From NCBI RefSeq assembly GCF_050269735.1, contig NZ_JBNNIX010000007.1, positions 34,809 through 98,808 of the forward strand: a DNA stretch of 64,000 bases. Reading direction: 5' to 3'. The notes beneath the pieces were generated by a model, which did no database searches, had not been told where the DNA came from, and worked only from the letters and a program-made list of their open reading frames with translations. The translations under genes were made by a program, and so were the position numbers. Positions 42,593 to 50,499 of the stretch are shown piece by piece. The stretch comes from Paenisporosarcina sp050269735. Its GTDB lineage: Bacteria > Bacillota > Bacilli > Bacillales_A > Planococcaceae. Position 1 is the first letter of the stretch. The number at the start of each line of letters is the position of its first letter.

Positions 42593-42823
42593 GTGCACAA
42601 CCACAAACTCGAGGAATTTGAATTACAGAGTCTACAAGAGGAAGTGCAGCGAGCATTAGATAGTCGTTTTGAAACCCGGATTACATCCTGGAAGGATGTT
42701 CATTTTAATAATCATCGAGGAATTGTACATGAAGTTAGCACTCAATATTTACGGTATGAGGATTCGTTCGGAAAACATGAAATTCAAATCCATGAAATTG
42801 TAGCTGCCATGATATTGGAATGA
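42593..42823 (+). CDS. Small protein with weak YolD-like pattern, possibly 5'-truncated
   Basis: 76 residues from a GTG without a clear ribosome binding site; the frame stays open upstream to 42560 and reads RLADAYYDKV, so the true N-terminus may have been lost. The part W-K-D-V-H-F-N-N-H-R-G-I...HEIQIHEIVAAMI resembles the strand pattern of YolD-like proteins. A terminator overlaps its end. Identity weak. Confidence 0.4.
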   Translation: MHNHKLEEFELQSLQEEVQRALDSRFETRITSWKDVHFNNHRGIVHEVSTQYLRYEDSFGKHEIQIHEIVAAMILE

Positions 42824-42828
42824 AAAAT

Positions 42829-42860
42829 GCCCAACCACGTTTGTGGAAGGGCTTGTTTTT
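42829..42860 (+). terminator. Terminator after the 76-aa ORF
   Basis: GCCCAACCAC pairs with GTGGAAGGGC (interior mismatch), loop GTTT, then TTGTTTTT. Confidence 0.75.
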
Positions 42861-42866
42861 ATTTAA

Positions 42867-42950
42867 CTATAAATTATCTATCGCGTATTGCGCTTCTTCC
42901 GGAGTGAATTTTTCCCCGTATTCCGAAATCAATATAGCCAAAGGAATCAT
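42867..42950 (-). pseudogene. Terminal fragment of an Ltp-family (host cell surface-exposed) lipoprotein
   Basis: A 27-codon minus-strand frame ends EYGEKFTPEEAQYAIDNL and a stop. This is the C-terminal repeat typical of Ltp-family lipoproteins of Gram-positive prophages. No lipobox or second repeat is left, so it is a remnant. Confidence 0.5.
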
Positions 42951-43047
42951 ACAACATTCTAAAGATAATGATTGTCGGTTTCAAATAGTCTTAATTTTTT
43001 CTAATGCTTGAATAAAAAAACCCCAAAGGGAATTCTAGTGACCAAAG

Positions 43048-43269
43048 TTATTTGAGTAACTTCTCAATTGCGGATGCCGCAAATTCAATATCATCATAGC
43101 AAGCAATCTCTTTTCCACCATTATCGGAAATTTGAAATAGTTTTTGATTCTCGACGTGTTTTAGGTGTACTGAAAAAGAGTCGAGAGAGTTAGAGAATGT
43201 GTGGGTAATATTACAATCAGTGTAGTATATTAACTCGGTTAACATCTTCTTTATTTTAAGAGATTGCAT
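43048..43269 (-). CDS. Uncharacterised 73-aa protein
   Basis: 73 residues from the ATG at 43269, which has TAGGGAGGAGC upstream; the longer reading is not supported. Soluble, with two cysteines and alternating hydrophobic strands, then a helical end (ASAIEKLLK). Family not recognised. Confidence 0.6.
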   Translation of the reverse strand: MQSLKIKKMLTELIYYTDCNITHTFSNSLDSFSVHLKHVENQKLFQISDNGGKEIACYDDIEFAASAIEKLLK

Positions 43270-43421
43270 TTTTTGCTCCTCCCTAAAAGTATCCAGAGTT
43301 TGTCTACTACTATAGTATACACGAAGCTCCGTTATAGATGTTATATCAAAAAAATTACCAGGAAGTATAGAAAGTATAAATACTTTAATGATGGACAATC
43401 TACTATTTAAAGAGGTGTCAT

Positions 43422-43556
43422 ATGGAAAGCTATTTAAAAACAATACTGCTCGTGTTTGGAATATCTATAGTCGTATTCTCTGTTTTTGTGCTCATTGCTT
43501 ATTTTTATGATGACATCAGTTTTTTTCTATTCATTATAATATCTCATGTAAATTAA
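43422..43556 (+). CDS. Small single-helix membrane protein (44 aa)
   Basis: 44 residues, M-E-S-Y-L-K then two hydrophobic stretches around a YFYDD turn. AAAGAGGTG lies 6 nt before the ATG. Too short for family assignment; expressed status inferred from the site. Confidence 0.45.
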   Translation: MESYLKTILLVFGISIVVFSVFVLIAYFYDDISFFLFIIISHVN

Positions 43557-43569
43557 GCAAGTTGCTCAG

Positions 43570-44661
43570 TTAAATACCCGAACCATATTCTGTGATTTGA
43601 TTTCTTCCGACTTTTTTTGATGTATATAATGCATCATCAGCTTCTTTGATTAGTTGTTCTAATGTCTTATTTTTGGATGTTGAACTGATGCCAATAGAAA
43701 TAGTCAACCTCTTGTCCGGTTGATGTTCCTCCCCTTCAAAAGTGTAAACTTCGATTGCTTTCCTTATGCGTTCTACGATGTCATACACCGCTGTCTGATT
43801 AACTTCATTTGAAAAACAAATAATGAATTCTTCTCCACCATATCGTGCGACAAAGTCATCGACTCTTACATTTTCTTTTAAAATGAGACCCACGGTTTTT
43901 AGAATATGATCCCCTTTTTGATGACCATGCGTATCATTGTAGTTTTTAAAGTAGTCTACATCAACCATAGAAATCGTCACAGTTGATTGCTTGGCCATAA
44001 GGGTCTCAACATTCTTCTTAAAGTAACGGATATTTGGTAGTTGAGTCAAAGGATCATGATTTGAAAGAATTTCTAATTCTTTTCGCAAACTAATATTCTG
44101 ATGGTTATCGTTCACCATTAATCCCATGGCGAGGACAGCTATGGACGCAAAGAAAAACATCGCCAGGATAAGTGGGATGGTAATCGGTGTAGTCAAATAT
44201 AGCCCGATAAACTTAACAATTTCAAATATGGTACATCCAATCATCATCTCAGGAATCTTGATGATGATTGGATGTTTAAAGACCGTTTTCAAGTGAAATA
44301 AGCTTCCAAGTAGCACCGGAAGGAGAATAGAAAGCCCTATGCCTTGCACAACGGTAGGTCCACCGAGAAGAAAACGGTAAAAAAGAGGAAGAACACTTGA
44401 AATAACTCCCCATTTCCATCCGCCAATATAAGAAATAAAAAAGAGAGGTACCTCTCTTAAATCAAGCAGCATGCCTTCAAATTCTAACTGATTATACATA
44501 ACAGAAAAAGATAGAAACCCAAAGAAAAGTGAAATTAACCACATCGAATAATTGGACTCTTTCTTTTCAAAAAGAGTCAACTCTTTCACTTTCAATGCGA
44601 TAAACATCAAAGCAATTATTAGTGTCATATTCTCAAAAAAGAAAAAAATCATGGAATGCAT
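43570..44661 (-). CDS. Diguanylate cyclase with 5TM (LYTS-like) sensor
   Basis: 363 residues. Five to six membrane helices (about 5-190, with FISYIGGWKWGVISSVLPLFYR and GGPTVVQGIG typical of the 5TM-LYT sensor) precede a GGDEF domain with the active GGEEF signature (about residue 280). An inhibitory I-site RVDD lies five residues upstream, so product inhibition is expected. It makes c-di-GMP in response to an unknown membrane or cell-wall ligand. Start chosen at the ATG with AGGGG upstream. Counterpart to the EAL enzyme 4 kb away. Confidence 0.9.
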   Translation of the reverse strand: MHSMIFFFFENMTLIIALMFIALKVKELTLFEKKESNYSMWLISLFFGFLSFSVMYNQLEFEGMLLDLREVPLFFISYIGGWKWGVISSVLPLFYRFLLGGPTVVQGIGLSILLPVLLGSLFHLKTVFKHPIIIKIPEMMIGCTIFEIVKFIGLYLTTPITIPLILAMFFFASIAVLAMGLMVNDNHQNISLRKELEILSNHDPLTQLPNIRYFKKNVETLMAKQSTVTISMVDVDYFKNYNDTHGHQKGDHILKTVGLILKENVRVDDFVARYGGEEFIICFSNEVNQTAVYDIVERIRKAIEVYTFEGEEHQPDKRLTISIGISSTSKNKTLEQLIKEADDALYTSKKVGRNQITEYGSGI

Positions 44662-44949
44662 GTCAAAACCCCTAGTAACTTATCAAAGTATAGTCTACCA
44701 ATAATAGGGATAAAATACATACTTAATTCTCGATTTACCGAAATTATTTGAAGAAGTGGGCGAGAATCTCACCGTAAATAGCAATCTTGTGAGCTCAAGA
44801 GATATTAAATTCTGCGAAAGAAATAACATCTCATAGAAAACCAAGAAGTCATCAGTGTAATGATTATTATGCTCACTTAAAGCATTTAAGTTTGCGTTTG
44901 AAACTTAGCCGAGAACTGGATATTAAAAACGAGAATATAAAATGAAGAA
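44662..44949. other. Intergenic region
   Basis: About 290 nt between two minus-strand genes; no ORF or repeat supported. It should contain the promoter of the cyclase gene. Confidence 0.4.
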
Positions 44950-44983
44950 AATCAGGAATGCCCATACTCAGACATTCCTGATT
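44950..44983 (-). terminator. Terminator of the DUF3231 gene
   Basis: AATCAGGAATG pairs perfectly with CATTCCTGATT; flanked by A- and T-rich tracts on both sides. Confidence 0.85.
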
Positions 44984-45032
44984 ATTTTGGTGTGAAATTG
45001 CAGTTGAAGTTCATTCTAGTGATGAACCATTA

Positions 45033-45542
45033 CTATTTTTGGGGAATATTTAAATGTAAAGGAGGAGGAATTAACCATCCTTTTGTCTTATTAAGCTTTA
45101 ACATTTTCGCCCCAAATAGCGCCTTCTTCATATGAAATTGCCCGTACATCATGGCAACATCTTCACGAATGGACTGCCCCATTACTTGACTGCATGCAAC
45201 TAACCCTTTCGCAACGTCTAAAGACAGGGCTGCACTAATCTCAGGATCGGAGAACCGAGCACCTACAGGTATCTCCTCTAAGTTTGCCTGTGGACGTTCC
45301 GGTGGTGCAGGTGGAAGACCGATACCATTAGTTTTAAATAATTTTTCTAACTGAAGATTCTCTTCTTTCATGCCTTGAATGGACTCGTCAATGTGCTTCT
45401 TTAAATCAACATCACCAACATGGTTGGAAAATGTTTGATACGCTGCGATTAGGCCATTGTTGGTTAATAAGTGTGTCCATATCCCAAATACTTCACCAAA
45501 ATGTAACGGTTCATCCTCTGGTTTGCCTGATAAAATACCCAC
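45033..45542 (-). CDS. DUF3231-family protein
   Basis: 169 residues, mostly helical, of the Bacillales-specific DUF3231 family (HFGEVFGIWTHL... ERPQANLEEIPVGARFSDPEI...). These proteins consist of ferritin-like four-helix units; the usual form has two and about 330 residues, so this is a single-unit version. GTG start with AAGGAG 7 nt upstream. Role unknown, often associated with spore formers' coat or stress genes. Confidence 0.8.
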   Translation of the reverse strand: MGILSGKPEDEPLHFGEVFGIWTHLLTNNGLIAAYQTFSNHVGDVDLKKHIDESIQGMKEENLQLEKLFKTNGIGLPPAPPERPQANLEEIPVGARFSDPEISAALSLDVAKGLVACSQVMGQSIREDVAMMYGQFHMKKALFGAKMLKLNKTKGWLIPPPLHLNIPQK

Positions 45543-45776
45543 AATTCCACTCCTTCGTTCGTTATAAATTTTGCACGAGCAAATTTATTATGTGAGTAAT
45601 TAAATTTGCTATGCACAATTACAAAGATGTGTAAAAGAGTTTAACGGAAAGAATTTTAAAAGCCCCACACAGTGAAGTGAGAGGCTGAACAAATAGAATA
45701 TAATTCAACTAGGGTAAAGCGAACACTAAGAAATTGAAATAATTCGTGTTTTTACTTTAAAAATTCCACGGATTCT

Positions 45777-46613
45777 TTAGTTTATATGAACTCCATGAAT
45801 ATGTAATACCTGTTTAAGTGAGCCGAAAGTTTGGATCTCTTTGAAATCTATTCCCAAACTGAGCATTGCAACAGCATTTTCTGGTCGTATACCTGTAATG
45901 ACTGGTGTCACACCAATTAATTTAAGTGAGCTTGTCAGCATGAATAATTTATTTGCGACAAAGGTGTCGATCATTGGCACCCCAGATAAATCCACGATTA
46001 ATACTGTATTTCCTAGTTCTGAACACTTGTTCAGAGCAGACTCTAATAAGATTTCCGCTCGATCTATGTCTATCTCACCAATTAAAGGTAAAATGGCAAT
46101 GTTTTGAGATAAAGAAACTATCGGTGTAGAAATTGCTAGCTTTTCTTTATTCGCTAGCTTAAGCGTTTGTTTATGATGTTCCACGAACGTGATACCAAAT
46201 ATATGAGAAGTGAGGTCTAGAACAGAATCAGTAACTTGGCCAATCATTAATAAGTCATCACGATTTTCATTTTGATACATCGTGTTTTCCTTGATAAAGT
46301 CCCAAACGGCTTTACGGTAATACTTGGTTGTCATCAATAATTGATCAATGGATACACCGTAATTGACAGCTGCTATACTAGTAGTGCGTGCCCATTCAGT
46401 TACTTTGTCTATTACAGGATCTATACTCGAATTAGTTAAAGCCTCCCCCATATAGTGAATTAACTGAGCTCTCCACTGAGTAACTGATTCGTCTTCTAAC
46501 TTACTTTCCTGAAGAAAAGATGTGTATCTCTTATCCAAAGCCTTGCTAATTCCTCTAGATAACTCTAGTTGATTATCCACAATTAATTGGCCTGTCGAGT
46601 AAACAAAACTCAT
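45777..46613 (-). CDS. RsbR-type stressosome protein with STAS domain
   Basis: About 278 residues from the ATG at 46613 (GGAGGTG upstream). The N-terminal 150 residues are the all-helical RsbR/RsbRD-type sensor domain; the C-terminal STAS domain includes DLSGVPMIDT with the conserved threonine phosphorylated by RsbT. RsbR paralogues form the stressosome that controls RsbU and sigma B in Bacillus. An extra copy here could retune the host stress response. A likely sigma-B promoter lies just downstream, in front of the DUF378 gene. Confidence 0.88.
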   Translation of the reverse strand: MSFVYSTGQLIVDNQLELSRGISKALDKRYTSFLQESKLEDESVTQWRAQLIHYMGEALTNSSIDPVIDKVTEWARTTSIAAVNYGVSIDQLLMTTKYYRKAVWDFIKENTMYQNENRDDLLMIGQVTDSVLDLTSHIFGITFVEHHKQTLKLANKEKLAISTPIVSLSQNIAILPLIGEIDIDRAEILLESALNKCSELGNTVLIVDLSGVPMIDTFVANKLFMLTSSLKLIGVTPVITGIRPENAVAMLSLGIDFKEIQTFGSLKQVLHIHGVHIN

Positions 46614-46783
46614 CTCTACACCTCCAACTTGAGTCCACAAACCCGAACTCATTTCTTCTTATTGTATACCATTTAACTGTTTATTGTTTTAATATATTAT
46701 GTTTGCAAAATTCTCCAATGGATATGTTTTTTATTCCATAAAAAACCCTTATCATGCCACTTAGGATGGTTTGTTGTTGAAAG

Positions 46784-46808
46784 GTTTAGAATTACCAAAC
46801 AATGGTAT
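46784..46808 (+). promoter_or_regulatory. Candidate sigma-B promoter
   Basis: GTTTAG (46784-46789), 13 nt, TGGTAT (46803-46808), each one mismatch from the GTTTAA/GGGTAT consensus. It precedes the DUF378 gene by 38 nt. Confidence 0.5.
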
Positions 46809-46846
46809 ACACTACATATACTTGTATTAAAAAAGGAGATAGAAAG

Positions 46847-47041
46847 ATGAAAAGTTTAAACGTAATTGCACTTTTATTAGTCATTATTGGTGGGTTAAAT
46901 TGGTTGCTGTTTGGTTTGTTCCAGTGGGATTTAGTTGGTGGATTATTTGGCGGAATGGACAGCGCAATCGCTCGAGTAGTTTATGTATTAGTCGGTTTAG
47001 CTGCAATTTATTGTTTATCATTATTTAAAAAAGTAACATAA
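46847..47041 (+). CDS. DUF378-family small membrane protein (YuzA-like)
   Basis: 64 residues with two membrane helices joined by a Gly-rich loop (WDLVGGLFGGMDS). The DUF378 motif GGLNWLLFG is intact. ATG at 46847 with AAAGGAG upstream; the longer reading runs through the site. Function unknown; the promoter suggests general stress control. Confidence 0.88.
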   Translation: MKSLNVIALLLVIIGGLNWLLFGLFQWDLVGGLFGGMDSAIARVVYVLVGLAAIYCLSLFKKVT

Positions 47042-47207
47042 AGTTGTCAACTTAATTGTAATACATTATGAACTAAGCTAAGGTTGGGTATACAATTGAA
47101 TGTCTCGGAAGGAAATGGATTTATGATGATCAAGCTATCAAGTGAACCATACAATCTTCATTTATACCATAGAATGGTTATCTTGAACCCCCTCAGACAA
47201 GGTAAAA

Positions 47208-47242
47208 AACCACCGTCATTAATCTGACGGTGGTTTTCCTTT
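47208..47242. terminator. Bidirectional terminator
   Basis: AACCACCGTCA pairs perfectly with TGACGGTGGTT; TTCCTTTT on the plus side, AAAAAA on the other. Serves the DUF378 and Spo0E-like genes. Confidence 0.85.
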
Positions 47243-47265
47243 TCGGAATCAAGTTAAGCGAGCGA

Positions 47266-47418
47266 TCATTGGATTTCTTGGTATTGATTGAGTAACACAT
47301 CGAGTTCTTGACTGCATGCTACTACACTTGAGTGCGTAAAACCAAAATGCTTAGCTCTATGGTACATAACTTTCTTTTTCAATATAATTTGCCCTAATAA
47401 GAACATTTTACTTTGCAT
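47266..47418 (-). CDS. Spo0E-like aspartyl-phosphate phosphatase
   Basis: About 50 residues from the ATG at 47418 with AGAGGAA upstream. It ends with the Spo0E signature SQELDVLLNQYQ, preceded by a helical segment. Spo0E proteins remove phosphate from Spo0A~P and delay sporulation; 50-60 residue plasmid and chromosomal versions are common. The short helical-hairpin size fits. Confidence 0.75.
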   Translation of the reverse strand: MQSKMFLLGQIILKKKVMYHRAKHFGFTHSSVVACSQELDVLLNQYQEIQ

Positions 47419-47569
47419 ATATTTATTCCTCTTTCTCAAAACGATTATTGTAATTCCCAGAGAACGTGCCATATCTTATCAATCTACTAAATAATGAATA
47501 CTTTTATTAACTATAATACCATATTTTAGTTATATTCGGTAATGATTTTGCACCATAGTTGACATTACA

Positions 47570-47650
47570 ACCGGGTGAGGAAGTATTCGGCCCTGTAAAG
47601 GTAGCCAATCAGTCTGTTTAGACCGGAATGGATATCGAAGACCACCCGGT
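47570..47650 (+). ncRNA. Candidate structured RNA of unknown class
   Basis: An 8-bp perfect closing stem ACCGGGTG/CACCCGGT (47570-47577, 47643-47650) encloses ATTCGG/CCGGAAT (one bulge), a GTCT-GTTT-AGAC hairpin and the motif TGTAAAGGTAGCCAAT (47594-47609). A variant of that motif recurs at 50036-50051. No ORF overlaps. The strand is arbitrary, since the fold exists in both. Confidence 0.4.
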
Positions 47651-47900
47651 CACACTACGGGGCTCTCCTTACAATCGTTTAACAAAATAAAGTCGGGAAC
47701 ACCATTTATTTTGGTTAAAATTTCTCTAATATTACCATCATCGTGCCATAAAATTAAATTCGATATTTTTGCCAATTCTTGTGCCAATAAAACGAATCTT
47801 TAATACGTTATGGCTACAATCGAGGGTAATAAATAAGATGGTTAATTTTTTTTTTCAAAGTTTGAATCCTCCAATTGTTTAGTAAAAACATACTCTAAAA
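47651..47900. other. Intergenic region downstream of the glycosyltransferase gene
   Basis: About 250 nt with no supported gene. Confidence 0.35.
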
Positions 47901-49883
47901 CTAGTGGGATAATAAAGATGAAGTCCAATTTAAGTAGGACAGAATATTTACATCAAGGTTATTCTTTAAGCAAACGGCATTTCGTGCTTCTTTCCCAATT
48001 TCTTTGCGTAACTTGTCGTCTGCTAAAAGTTCAAGAATGTGCAAAACACCAATATGATCATTGGTAACAGGGAACGTAAACCCGGTCAGTTTATCTTTGA
48101 CAATTTCTTTGCTGCCTTCAATGTCTGTGCAGACAATTGGACATTCACATGCTTGTGCTTCTAGTAAATTTAAAGGATAGCCTTCAGAGAAAGAAGTTGA
48201 TAGAACCACTCCTCCAGATTGAGCTATTAAGGAGTAATACGATGGCATTTTTTCATAGGGGACATTTGGAAGCAAAATAATGTCTTCCAACAGATTGCAT
48301 TGAAGGGCTTTTTCATAGAATAGATGTACATCTGGGCTTGTGGTGATGTCACTTACAATGGCTAATTTAACACGAGGATTTTTTAATTTTATTTCAAAGA
48401 ACATACTTAATAGTTTCTCCCAATTCTTGTTAGGATCAAGTCTGCCAACCCACCCAATGATAGGCACGTTTTTCCATTGTTGAAGTTTTGGAAAACTATC
48501 AACTATTACATCAGATGAATGATTGTAAAAAACAGATGTATTTATTGAATTTAATGCAATAAAAATAGGTATATCCTTTCTATTTGTTAAATTGGCTCGG
48601 GCAACTTCTGCTACATAACTACTTGGTACCACGATTGCATTTATAATGCCATTATCCTCACCATGGTTTATCTTAAATAGTTCCTGCAAGATGCTTGAAT
48701 TGCAACCGTGAAATTCAAAAATGACTTTTCCTTGATAGTTAATTCGTTTTAATTCTTCAATGTTATATATCGTATTTATATACGTCACTATGTCAAATTG
48801 ATGCTTTTGAATATACGTCCCTAAAGCTTCTTTTTGAGAAGAAATATGATGGGGAATGTCTTTATAAAGTGGCACTCCTGCGCCTCCGTAATAAAAATAA
48901 GCATGTGCATTAGCACCAGTTGATAATAACGTACTTAGACGGTTAAAAAGGACGACTTCCACCCCACCTTGATAACAACCCCAGCTAATTGTTAGAGATT
49001 TAGTTTGTTTAGGATATTTTGGAGATTTCAGAGGGTTTGAGGATTTTAAAAATTCGGGGATTTTAGTGATATTTTTGAGTTTTTCTGAAAATTTCAGAAA
49101 TCTTGTAACTAGTTTCAATTGCTCTGTAAGGCATTGTCTGGCGGGGTCATCTATTCGTCGATCAATCGGATGAACAAAATAAACATTTCTTTTCGTTTGG
49201 GCTAAATGAATCTGTTTAACCGTTAGTGGAATCCAGCCCACAAATTCAGCACATTCACTCGGATAAGGTCTGTGTTTCCCTCCACAACGGACTGCAAGAG
49301 TCGCATATAGCATCTCTTCAAGTGCATATATTTCCGAGGATACAAATAGCGTTTCAAGTTTGAGTATATCTAAGTCTACGAGTAGTTTTGTAACAATTTC
49401 ATGACGGTATACCTGCATGGAATTCAAACATCCACAAAAATAATCTGTGCCAAAAAAGGGTTGCCAGCTTGCCCATTCATTCCACATGTTCAGTCCTGGG
49501 AACCAATGGGGGGCATCACTTGGTGAATGTTGGATACCCATATTAATTCCCATACAATCATAGCCTTCCATATGTTCATTTAAATATTCTTCATACCCTC
49601 TTTTAGTAAACATGACATCTGAATCCAAATTAACTAGGTAGTCATACTCTTCTTTTCTTTCTTCAAGCCAAGTCATGATATCTAAAAAAAATCGGCCTAA
49701 TCTTTCTTTTTTCAAAGGTCTGCTTTTTGGGCAAATCGGAATATTGGCATTTAACGCAAATGTGGAATCCTTTCCTCCGTTATAGAGAACTACCTTACAA
49801 CCTGGGTTGTAATACTTAATATTTTTAATTTGGTTAATGAGCACTTTTTCATTCTCATGAGCTAGTATGGCAAAACATATCAA
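47901..49883 (-). CDS. Two-domain glycosyltransferase (GT-A plus GT4-type GT-B)
   Basis: About 660 residues from a TTG with AGGAGG 7 nt upstream (the ATG seven codons earlier overlaps the site). The first 290 residues are a GT-A-like domain with the metal-binding DSD (NLDSDVMF). The last 360 residues are a GT4/GT-B enzyme: GGVEVVLFNRLSTLLSTGA at its start, WVGRLDPNKNWEKLL and the sugar-nucleotide E-x7-E motif (SEGYPLNLLEAQACE). Such double enzymes build glycans or glycosylate surface proteins in Bacillales. It stands alone between two copies of a conserved noncoding motif. The acceptor is unknown. Confidence 0.85.
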   Translation of the reverse strand: MICFAILAHENEKVLINQIKNIKYYNPGCKVVLYNGGKDSTFALNANIPICPKSRPLKKERLGRFFLDIMTWLEERKEEYDYLVNLDSDVMFTKRGYEEYLNEHMEGYDCMGINMGIQHSPSDAPHWFPGLNMWNEWASWQPFFGTDYFCGCLNSMQVYRHEIVTKLLVDLDILKLETLFVSSEIYALEEMLYATLAVRCGGKHRPYPSECAEFVGWIPLTVKQIHLAQTKRNVYFVHPIDRRIDDPARQCLTEQLKLVTRFLKFSEKLKNITKIPEFLKSSNPLKSPKYPKQTKSLTISWGCYQGGVEVVLFNRLSTLLSTGANAHAYFYYGGAGVPLYKDIPHHISSQKEALGTYIQKHQFDIVTYINTIYNIEELKRINYQGKVIFEFHGCNSSILQELFKINHGEDNGIINAIVVPSSYVAEVARANLTNRKDIPIFIALNSINTSVFYNHSSDVIVDSFPKLQQWKNVPIIGWVGRLDPNKNWEKLLSMFFEIKLKNPRVKLAIVSDITTSPDVHLFYEKALQCNLLEDIILLPNVPYEKMPSYYSLIAQSGGVVLSTSFSEGYPLNLLEAQACECPIVCTDIEGSKEIVKDKLTGFTFPVTNDHIGVLHILELLADDKLRKEIGKEARNAVCLKNNLDVNILSYLNWTSSLLSH

Positions 49884-50035
49884 TATATTTCCTCCTGTAT
49901 ACAAATTTCTATTTTTGGCTAATTAGAATATCAACATATTCTATTCAATCATTTGCAAGTAATATAGGTTCGTGACCGTGATTATCGAAAATAGTACAAG
50001 ACAAAAAGCCCTAAATTCGAATAAGAAAGCCGTCT

Positions 50036-50123
50036 TGTAAAGGCAGCCGATGGTTGTAGCCTATCCATTTGAAACAATACTTTCTACAAGAAAGGACTGT
50101 TCCCGGTAAAGAGAACAGCCCTT
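50036..50123 (+). repeat. Second copy of the TGTAAAGG-motif and a hairpin
   Basis: TGTAAAGGCAGCCGAT (50036-50051) repeats the motif at 47594 with two substitutions. A CAAGAC/GTCTTG pairing (about 49997-50037) precedes it, and AAAGGACTGTTC/GAACAGCCCTT (50092-50123) forms a terminator-like hairpin after it. No gene overlaps. Confidence 0.4.
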
Positions 50124-50134
50124 AATATAGTCTT

Positions 50135-50250
50135 TTATAACAGGTTGTCCCAATCCTTCGGAAAACCCAAATACGAGATGTCAATAAACTCTTCATATTC
50201 GTCAATAAGTGCTTTTAAAGAGGTAGAAAGGGTTAATCGGGGTCCTCTTT
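50135..50250 (-). pseudogene. C-terminal remnant of an Abi_2 (AbiD/F) abortive-infection protein
   Basis: A minus-strand frame of about 38 codons ends SLKALIDEYEEFIDISYLG and FPKDWDNLL before its stop. The closing pattern (D-I-S-x-L-G-F-P-x-x-W) is typical of Abi_2 proteins. The rest of the gene is absent. Confidence 0.5.
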
Positions 50251-50275
50251 GTCTTTCTTAAAATATTATTGTGGG

Positions 50276-50306
50276 TAAGTTCTGGTACAGGAGGAACCAG
50301 AACTTA
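50276..50306. terminator. Stem-loop
   Basis: TAAGTTCTGGT pairs perfectly with ACCAGAACTTA. No gene ends beside it, so it may mark a lost transcription unit. Confidence 0.5.
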
Positions 50307-50499
50307 CTCCAGTAATACTAATGCGACTCTAACTAGTGTATTCCTAATGACAACATTAGTTCATACCTTTGGTCTTTAATTTTTTCTTCTGATTCTTCAC
50401 CGATTGATCAACGGATTTTCCTAAATGAAGAAGAAATTCAGCGCATGAAATTCAGGGATGAAAGAGAAAGTGGGTTCATTCCCACTTTCTCTAATTGGT
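50307..50499. other. Intergenic region after the transfer operon
   Basis: No gene. A hairpin with AGAGAAAGTGGG and its complement CCCACTTTCTCT (about 50460-50493) probably terminates the minus-strand transfer operon. Confidence 0.45.

Noticed and set aside
43270..43443. 58-residue N-terminal extension of the 73-aa gene
   Set aside because: The internal ATG at 43269 has GGGAGGAG at proper distance and the extension overlaps the small plus-strand gene at 43422.
49997..50060. c-di-GMP-I riboswitch
   Set aside because: AGCC and GGCAGCCG words resemble it, but the conserved GCAAA...ACGCAAAGC core is missing and the orientation faces no downstream gene.
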